DNA from: Hofstenia miamia
Taxonomy: Eukaryota > Xenacoelomorpha > Acoela
Direction: 5' to 3'
DNA: 25,332 nt
Assembly (NCBI GenBank): GCA_004352715.1
Contig: SCFE01000061.1
Location: forward strand, 1,850,644 to 1,875,975
Of this stretch, positions 18,801 to 25,332 are shown piece after piece. A model generated the notes under the pieces. It was not told where the DNA came from. It did not search any database and was given only the letters and a program-made list of their open reading frames with translations. Numbering within the stretch: position 1 is the first letter of the stretch; every line of letters starts with the position of its first letter. Both the position numbers and the translations under genes were made by a program.

Positions 18801-21800
18801 GGTTGCAATGAACCTTGTACATATACGCAAATACTTGATGCTATGGGTCAAAATGACCCCCTATGGTACTTCTAGTGTTAAATGCTTCAGAATTATTTAA
18901 CTAATCAGAACTAAAGTAAAACATAACAAACGACAATTGGTGAAATTCTAAAATCGCATCAATTTCGAATGAAATTTTATCATCGTATCCAAACATGATC
19001 AAACGAGTTTTCAATTTTCACTCGATTTTTACGATTTTCAGTCAAATACGACGCTTTTAAGAAACTTCGTTCAGCAATAGCGGGCGACAGTAATACCACC
19101 AACATTTTCTCTAGAGCTGTAAACGCAATGCTGTGATTGAAGCAATTACCACATGTAACAGTATACCGCGATGCTCCACACCACACAACAAACCCCATTG
19201 TCCAATCAGAGAGGCTTAGTGCTAATTTTAGCTCCACTAGAAAGCATCTAATACATTCACGCTCGCTGACGGCTACATAGCCGTCATGTTGAATTTGCAC
19301 AAAATGCACAACCTCTCAAAAATCACCGAGCACCAGCACAGCATACATATCTTCTCTAATAGAAAGTGCTTTGATCAATAATAGCTGGCCCAAAACAGCA
19401 GTCATACATTAAAGCAAAATTGACACAAAAGGCGCATCTCTTATTTGCTCCTATGTAATACCACTTAGCAATGACGGCTCTTCACGTACCTTGTTTCTTT
19501 TTCACTTTTAAATGTAGACGGATCTAACTATTCGTGCTAATTGGATCAGCATGAAAAGCTGTGTTAATAACGTTTTTAGGATAGAATGAAACTGTTGTTG
19601 TGTTAACTAACAGTTAAATTTTGCTTTCTCGTTTTAACTGAATAGTTAAACTATTGCACTGAATTCATTTAACTTTGAATATAACTAATTAGTTAAACTA
19701 TAGATAAACTATTATTTTATCCTAGAATACATTTAAAAGGCAATAATATGAGACATTATTCTCTTTTGCAGGTAGACGACAAAAAAGTTATATACAGGAA
19801 ACTAAATATATATTTAGGAGTTACAGCATAATGCAAATTTTGATAATTTACTGCTTCTTTCACTCTTTTTCTCAACTCACCGATATTTTTAGTTGTTGTC
19901 CATCGTCTGTTCTGATTTTGATTTTGAAGTGAACCCAATCGTTTTCCATTATATTCAAATCAGGACTACAGCATGAAACCAACTGATTTCCTATTTGTTC
20001 CCAAAAAAATTTTTTTGGACACATAAATGCTGCAATATTGATATACTAAGACATTAGGAAGAACATTGCCTAAGAAAGTGATAACAGCTTTTCATTTGTT
20101 CCACACAGGAGTCAGAATCGATTATCAGAGAATTTTTCCAAAAAAACTTGATCAATTTCTGAAGACCATGCAACATCAGCCCCAGTTATCGAGTCCATTT
20201 AAGTTTTTTTCTCATTCGAAAAAATCGTGTTGTTGCTATTTCTGGACATAATTAACCAAAACGTGCATAATTGATCTCTTTCTGTTAAATTAATAATGAA
20301 CTTCTCAGAGCTTTTTTACTTATTCCACATTTTTCCAGCGCTTGTTTTGCTCTTCTGGAAATGAAGTTATTATTTTTATTATCTCTTTCCTTTTCACAGC
20401 TTCACGCTGGTGTAAATCTCAGATCGGAGAAATATCTAGTTACCAAGGGGTCTGACATCTTTGCTCAGAACTCTAGCTGTTCTTAACAATGCAGCTTTCT
20501 TTACAATCGCCTGAAGTTTTGATATGTGATAGATTGCGGTCTGCTTATGAACATACTTGTGTTTCGGCCTCATCTTTTATATATCAATTGAGAAAATCAG
20601 GGGTGTCACTTCTGTACTATGGAAAATCATTCCAATTGCGTCAAATTGGAATTCATCATAATACAGAGTGGACTCAAATTTATTGTTGACCTTTTAGTCT
20701 TTTAATCTCATTGAAAGAGACCCTTCCAATTGTACTATATTTTTGGGTATGCCTCCAATCTAATATCGACTGGTACTCGCGAAGTTTTACGTTACCCTGC
20801 TGAACATAGTCTCGTTGATGTGATTGTTACAACCGTTTGTTGGTTTAATCGTAGGTTTTTTCAGTGATTTGGATGATTTGGCGGCAGTTTTTCTTTTTCG
20901 GTCCTTTATAAAACGGGTCAGTTTAGTTGTTATTCTTAGGAAACCAGAAATTTTTTCTGTGAACCTACGCTTTTTCTTGCGTAAATAACTATTTTTCACC
21001 ATATATTGCCCAGTTGATTTTGATAAATGTATATCATTAGCTATTTTTTGTATAATTGTCCTTTCTGATGTTTTGAATAAACTAAGCACATTCCTTGCTT
21101 TCAATGCATTATTTTGTGTGAACAAATTTCACATGCATTTGGAGGCAAAGGCGTTATTTTCGACGCAAACGCATCTACGAAAAAAATTGGCGTAAAAAAT
21201 TGGCCATTTAGTATTTGATACTAAAAAATTTGATGCAGAGAGTTAATTACAGGTTTCTGAAAAGATCTAGTTTCGTGTTTTATCTCTTATGGTTTCTTAA
21301 TGCCCTTACATTCCCCCCTATATATTTTATATGGAATGCTAACTTTGGTTGTAATGTATATTGCTAACGTCTTTTCAATTTGCCCGGTGTGTTAATCTCG
21401 CTTAACAAGAGTGAATAAGTACAAATTTGCTCCAATTCGACAAATATTCAATCTGTTTCAACATTCACAATAGAAGTAAAAGTCAATAACAAACTGTAAT
21501 TTGTCTAGTTATCATCATTGGAATTTGTCTAGATTTGGAATAAATGTAAACCATTTCTGACACACAAAATAAAGGAACGTTCAATGTGACCGATTTAAGC
21601 ATTCTAGATATAGATTAATCCCAGTCATTATTAAAGCTTTCACATGGACTTCTGCGATATTTTATCACAGAAATCCATGACTTTCATTAAGGGCTGACGT
21701 TGTGTTTTTTTAATGGTTCTAATTGTTTTCTAAAGTAACAAGAGAAATTGAAATTAAAGCCTAAAAGTAATTTGCTATTTTAGGCGATGCAAGCAGTGAA

Positions 21801-22118
21801 TTCTGGTATGATAATTCTTGGTGGTGGTGTAACTAAGCACCATATATGTAATGCTAATCTCATGCGCAATGGTGCCAATTGGTCAGTATTTGTAAACGTC
21901 GCATCGGAATTTGATGGTTCAGATTCAGGTTTCTTCAGCGTTTTTTTATAATTTTATAGTGATTATTTTTAGGCGCTCGACCCGATGAAGCAATCTCGTG
22001 GGGCAAAATCCAAGTGGATGCTCATCCAACTAAGATATATGGAGAAGCATCTTTCATCTTTCCACTTTTAGTTGCTAAAACATTTGCACCATTTCAACAG
22101 AAATATAGACCAAAATAA
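14545..22118 (+). CDS. DHPS: Deoxyhypusine synthase, C-terminal 279 residues in four exons
   Basis: This enzyme transfers the aminobutyl group of spermidine to one lysine of eIF5A, using NAD, in the first step of hypusine formation in the cytosol. Exons are 14545-14752, 16073-16413, 21784-21928 and 21973-22118; introns are GT-AG and phases match (1, 0, 1). Readable motifs in order are [15 protein letters not shown] and [10 protein letters not shown] (NAD site), [84 protein letters not shown] and SWGKI. The Lys of SWGKI (codon 22005-22007) is the expected catalytic lysine. There is no frameshift or stop. The animal enzyme is about 369 residues, so roughly 90 N-terminal residues lie upstream and are not visible. 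Introns are 1320, 5370 and only 44 bases. An AATAAA overlaps the stop codon. Product identity is very secure. Confidence 0.97.
14753..16072 (+). other. DHPS intron, 1320 bases
   Basis: The donor is G|GTAATT and the acceptor TTATTTAG|GA. The sequence is mostly unique and AT-rich. A more GC-rich island at about 15410-15680 has coding-like composition in short frames (for example [17 protein letters not shown]) but several stops, so it may be an old retroelement scrap. A TTA repeat lies at 15744-15807. The small open frame at 14781-14963 has no recognisable domain. Confidence 0.6.
15744..15807. repeat. (TTA)n microsatellite
   Basis: About 60 bases of the trinucleotide TTA with a few TTTT interruptions, inside the DHPS intron. 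The tyrosine-rich open frame across it is a product of the repeat. Confidence 0.95.
16414..17094. other. DHPS intron segment before the piggyBac insertion, no gene seen
   Basis: About 680 bases of AT-rich intron. The minus-strand open frame at 16370-16582 overlaps the DHPS exon and has no recognisable domain. The stretch ends in the left TTAA of the piggyBac element. Confidence 0.6.
17095..18881 (-). mobile_element. piggyBac element with both termini, in DHPS intron
   Basis: TTAA at 17095-17098 and at 18878-18881 flank matching ends. CACTAGAAGTACCA (17099-17112) and its complement at 18864-18877 form a 14-bp terminal inverted repeat. A second, inner copy of the same core lies at 17127-17138 (CCTAGAAGTACC) and in inverse orientation at 18686-18697. 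A palindrome GGGTCAAATTGACCC lies at 17144-17158, with a near copy GGGTCAAAATGACCC at 18845-18859. TTAA flanks, TIRs and subterminal repeats are the hallmarks of piggyBac. The transposase inside is on the minus strand and is decayed and shortened. The DHPS exons on either side are intact, so the insertion is tolerated as intron sequence. Confidence 0.95.
17330..18184 (-). pseudogene. piggyBac transposase (DDE_Tnp_1_7 family), decayed
   Basis: The ATG is at 18184. The first about 100 residues are strongly acidic and Ser-rich (runs of Asp, Glu and Ser), as usual for piggyBac N-termini. Then come [17 protein letters not shown] and [14 protein letters not shown] in the open frame to 17768. After a frame change the decayed continuation reads [16 protein letters not shown] (near 17640), [14 protein letters not shown] (near 17580) and [14 protein letters not shown] (near 17430). 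The last carries the first catalytic Asp; YMPYKPDK follows. Several stops and frame changes are present. The second and third catalytic Asp and the C-terminal Cys-rich domain are missing, because less than 250 bases remain before the element ends. It is dead. Confidence 0.88.
18980..19309 (-). pseudogene. Possible hAT C-terminal dimerisation scrap
   Basis: The 109-residue minus-strand frame ends with [19 protein letters not shown] and [17 protein letters not shown]. The order AERSF, a Lys or Leu segment and then a basic NR stretch resembles the end of hAT transposases, where SAERSFSKLKLIK is typical. The first half of the frame has no recognisable features. It lies in the DHPS intron between two other elements. 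The assignment rests on one short motif. Confidence 0.35.
19310..19755. other. Intron segment with repeated AGTTAAACT-type words
   Basis: AT-rich sequence in which ACAGTTAAA, TAGTTAAACTA and similar words recur several times at about 19605-19705. This may be the non-coding end of the Tc1-like element to the right. No gene is seen. Confidence 0.35.
19756..21125 (-). mobile_element. Decayed Tc1-like element, split by a DHPS exon copy
   Basis: On the minus strand the right part (about 20840-21125) encodes a helix-turn-helix segment with [15 protein letters not shown] and then a basic [15 protein letters not shown]. That resembles the N-terminal PAIRED-like DNA-binding domain and GRKRKTT motif of Tc1 transposases. 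The left part (19756 to about 20440) reads, with many frame changes, a catalytic-domain end containing [11 protein letters not shown] (near 19940-19975), the Tc1 motif around the last catalytic residue. Between them, 20683-20835 is DHPS exon sequence on the opposite strand. The 20440-20683 part is ambiguous. I found no terminal repeats or TA duplication. The C-terminal motif is the strongest evidence; the N-terminal assignment is weaker. Confidence 0.55.
20683..20835 (+). pseudogene. Degenerate duplicate of the first visible DHPS exon with its splice acceptor
   Basis: This stretch aligns with 14531-14686. It has the pyrimidine-rich acceptor, the AG (20696-20697 against 14543-14544), and the words CCAATTGTACTATATTT, CCTCCAATCTAATATCG and GGTACTCGCGAAG in the same order. 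By eye about 85 percent of positions match. A one-base deletion near 20744 breaks the frame, and an in-frame stop precedes the exon. The similarity ends at about 20835, so the second half of the exon, including GGIEED, is absent. The copy lies inside the large DHPS intron, between the two halves of a Tc1-like element. Splicing to it would break the protein. It is a relic of a partial gene duplication or of capture by a transposon. Confidence 0.9.
21126..21783 (+). other. End of the large DHPS intron, no gene seen
   Basis: AT-rich intron sequence leading to the acceptor TTGCTATTTTAG at 21783. No other coding or structural signal was recognised. Confidence 0.5.
21929..21972 (+). other. Very short DHPS intron, 44 bases
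   Basis: Donor G|GTTTCT and acceptor ATTTTTAG|GC enclose only 44 bases. Removing them joins GSDSG to ARPDEA, which is continuous in DHPS of other animals, so the intron is certain. Confidence 0.93.
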
Positions 22119-22119
22119 A
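22114..22119 (+). promoter_or_regulatory. AATAAA overlapping the DHPS stop codon
   Basis: The hexamer AATAAA spans the TAA stop (22116-22118). If used for polyadenylation, cleavage would fall 10-30 bases downstream and leave a tiny 3' UTR. A second AATAAA lies near 22380. Which one is used cannot be told from sequence. Confidence 0.35.
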
Positions 22120-23505
22120 TTATTTTTTTAAATTATCGACTTCAATTCAATAATCAGACATTTCTTTTCATTTTAATTTTATAACATAATTTTTTGAAAC
22201 AAATATTGTGTGGCAGAGCATTTATCTTATAAACATTCTCTAGCTTATTTCATATTATCATTACTGATTAGTATTTGTAATGATTACCAACTTATCTGCT
22301 GTTTGGAAGCTCATGAACTTAGGCTCGCAGTATGCAAATTTACATACAGTATTTCAGCGTATTTCATTAATAATTCATCTAATAAAAGATTAATTTTGTT
22401 CACGACAAAATAATTATAGTTTACCTTTTTGGTTTCGATGATGCATAGTTTTATGCGCATTATGCCTTTTCAGTTTTTAAAATGAAATGGGTGCACAGGC
22501 ACACCTTTTTCTAATACGTTCAATTCATTTGCCAAACGATGCTTATTTTTTGGTGCATTAAGACAAAATGTCTTTTTTCAGAGGAGCAAGTATTTAATTG
22601 GTAATTTAAAAAGTTGAAGTTTCAAGATTTGTTAAGTATGGAGGAGGAAGTAGTAAAGATAAAATATTTAAGCTTCATATTGTTCGATTATCGCAACTCA
22701 ACATGATACTGTAATATTCCTTCTATGTGTGTTTTCAACACTTCAAATTAGGATATCCAAATCCAAACTTCTGGGTAAAAAATCTTGACAATTCATATTT
22801 AAGTTCTCTCATTTTATTATCATCTTAATAATTTACTGAAATAAATTCAAATTTGAATGAATTTAAATAAAAATTTCTATTTATCGATAGTTTCTTGTAA
22901 AAAATCATTTAAATCAATTGTTTCCAAATTGCGTAAATACGTTCCAATGTTTTACCTCAACGTCGGTTATCATATCAAGAAATTATTTTGGTGGTTGGTA
23001 GCCATCTAATGGCGAAATAAAGCAATTGCAATTATTGAATGCTGATATATTTTTGTCTTCATTGTCATGTAAATCATTTAAACGATCTTTCTGATTACTG
23101 ATAAAGTCAAGTTGTCTTTTATAATTCATTTAAACTTTTCTTAAAAATTATGTTATAATGAGAGTTTTACAAAATTAAATTACAATGTTCTTATATTCAG
23201 TATATTAACAGTTTTTTTAATGATTCACAATACATTTGTTGTTAAAGGTTCGTGACTGTACTTAAATATTTCTTGCAAAATATCTTGCAGGTACACAAAT
23301 GAAATCATGAATTTTCACTGAACAAAGAAACCTTTCAAATCAAAAAGAAATTTCAAGTTTAATTTGCGTATTCTCTTGTGAAAATTTATACTTCTGACTG
23401 TTTAGGTGCTAGTTTATAAAAAATTACTAACGAAATTATCAACATACATATATAGGAATGTATTTATATATGATATATACATTATATATACAAATAAATA
23501 AACTA

Positions 23506-23536
<31 letters not shown>

Positions 23537-25249
23537 TTATTAGTTTAAATTGATGTCATTTTAAAAATTATTTGAACCGTAACTTAAGCCTTAACGGCAG
23601 TGTGCGACGGAATTTCTTAAGTTACAGCTAACTGCAACGCAAAGATCAAAATTATGAAATTAATTTCTTTTATTTTATGCTCGAGGTTGAAAGGTCCGTT
23701 TCATTGCATAAGCTATTTAAACATTTAAAAGTTGTAATATACTGGTGATATTAAACATTGTTCCATAGACTGGCTTAAAATTCCATTTTTATCAGAAACA
23801 AACTTTCAATGAAGTGCATTTATATTTGTAATTACTATTACATTTTACATATGAATTCATTTAATTGATATAACAATGGTATACTACAACTAACTTTGAT
23901 AGGCCTATATATATTAAGGCGGGTCGATTCTTCGAATTTTTCGAGATATGACCTTTGGACTGGGAGATATTTCCCTTTGCCTATTATATAGAAGCAGCCA
24001 AAATAGCATATCTGAGACTTCAACCATTTTTTGAGGAATTAATTTTGAAAATACAGGCAAAATTGCTCTATTTCTACTATTGTTTTAAATACAAAACACT
24101 CTAAAATACTGATGAAATGTTTATATTGTATGATTTTTTGTGAGAGTGATTTGGGCAAAAGGTGGAAATAACTAATTTAGAACAAAAGTTCATCATAATT
24201 TTCACTGTAGTACCCTTTTGAAACATAAGAAGGTCTCAATTTACGACTGAGAACTTTAGCAACGATGTGTTGTGAGGAGTAGTGTACTAGGGGGAGCGGA
24301 GAAGGCACAAACTGACATTTTGACCTCTACGGATTCGGCAATATTGATGAGTGTTTTTTAGTGACTCACCATTTGATTGACAGATGACTAATAGGTTTTC
24401 ACTGAGGTTACATACTTGACTAATGGGTTTATGACAGCTCGGGGGGTAACCGGCTGACACCTATCGCTAATTAGGTTTTTAATTGATTTTCAGTGATTCA
24501 TTTACATGTTAGGGCCATTTTTACACTGTTTTGGTATGACTAATTTCACTTTGTTAATATCACAATTGTTTGCATTACATCACGTTAATATATACCTTAT
24601 TATAACAACCCCTTGTGGGATACGTACACATAATATTACAAACTAATTTTCCATAATTTCTAAAAGTGCATATGTAAAAATGCAATCTGGGAAAACTTTC
24701 AAAATCGCATTTCGCATTTGTCAAAATTCAATGTTAACATGTTTTATCGTATCACACCCTTTTCAACCAATAATTAATTTGCATATTTTCGATAATTTAC
24801 AAGAGCAATGTTTAACTTGCTTTCGGGAATTTTATTCAAGATGAGTTCACCTTGTTTTCAAAAACACATAGTTTCATTTACGTAAACAATATTCTCGTTT
24901 CTAAGCAAACAAAATATTTTAAAAACTATTTCATTAATTCATGTGGAAAATATTAAACATAGTTAAACAAAAAGAGATCCGCAATCCATTGTAATAAAAA
25001 CATTTAAAATTAGTAAAAACGCTAACCAAGTTTCGGAAAAATTAAAATATAAAATATTACAAACAACAAATATACTTAGATGTTAAAGTCAAATATGGTC
25101 GCAAAATCGTCACCTAAATCATACATGCAAAATGTTAATATAATTTATACATATACACGCATTAAATATACAATATTAATATATTAGTTTTACACGGCTA
25201 TCCTTTCTTCACACATCTTTCCCCAACTTTCCATGTTTTTTTTCAGCTC
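22119..25249. other. 3' flank of DHPS, no gene recognised
   Basis: About 3.1 kb of AT-rich sequence. The open frames in it (22210-22413 plus, 23838-24023 minus) are short, have no recognisable domain and look like chance. A somewhat more GC-rich patch at about 24230-24470 has no coding or TIR signal I can name. A microsatellite lies at 23505-23534. Confidence 0.5.
23505..23534. repeat. (TA)n microsatellite
   Basis: About 30 bases of uninterrupted TA dinucleotide, with further degenerate TATATA words from 23450. Confidence 0.92.
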
Positions 25250-25332
25250 GTACACATTTGGTGACTGATTCATCTTTTATCAACTTACACACCATTGTTC
25301 ACTTTTGTATACATTTGGTGACTGATTCATCT
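25250..25332. repeat. Direct repeat, 26-bp core at 57-bp spacing
   Basis: Bases 25250-25275 recur at 25307-25332 with one difference (C against T at the fourth base). The core contains ACATTTGGTGACTGATTC. The second copy ends exactly at the window edge, so this could be the start of a 57-bp-period minisatellite or satellite array continuing outside. Confidence 0.75.

Noticed and set aside
22210-22413. 67-residue plus-strand open frame after DHPS
   Set aside because: Short, no domain and in the AT-rich 3' flank; no evidence of coding.
1-25332. CRISPR array, operon or prokaryotic signals
   Set aside because: The exon-intron structure and transposon families are animal, and no regularly spaced repeat array was seen.

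Overview
This is an AT-rich animal genomic window. It carries spliced exons with GT-AG introns, and its transposon families (DD41D mariner, ZBED5-type hAT, piggyBac, Tc1, Ty3/gypsy) are typical of arthropods, other ecdysozoans and cnidarians. I cannot name the species. There are no prokaryotic genes.

The only clear host gene is the 3' part of deoxyhypusine synthase (DHPS), plus strand, 14545-22118. Four exons (14545-14752, 16073-16413, 21784-21928, 21973-22118) join in phase and encode about 279 residues ending at a TAA. The catalytic lysine and NAD-binding motifs are intact. The N-terminal roughly 90 residues are not visible; their exons lie upstream, possibly beyond the window or in the 1-kb gap at 720-1719.

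Positions 1-13000 are a nest of decayed mobile elements, nearly all on the minus strand: a DD41D mariner-like transposase (1-717); an unassigned broken reading frame (about 3015-4095); a 1.3-kb segment with inverted arms (about 4096-5370) that contains a small TIR element (4661-5018); and a Ty3/gypsy pol (about 5300-12860) with zinc knuckle, protease, RT, RNase H and integrase in order. The pol is broken by a short piggyBac element (10157-11208, TTAA on both sides) and by a ZBED5-like hAT element (7421 to about 9770). Two single-N joins (6399, 6786) bracket a foreign hAT piece between identical 194-bp integrase copies, which looks like an assembly error.

The DHPS introns hold more elements, again antisense to the gene: a piggyBac with both TIRs and TTAA sites (17095-18881), a hAT-like C-terminal scrap (18980-19309), and a decayed Tc1-like element (about 19756-21125). 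Between the two halves of the Tc1 element lies a degenerate second copy of the first visible DHPS exon with its splice acceptor (about 20683-20835). This is the most unusual feature of the window.

From 22119 to the end I see no gene, only low-complexity AT-rich DNA and the start of a possible 57-bp-period repeat at the right edge.
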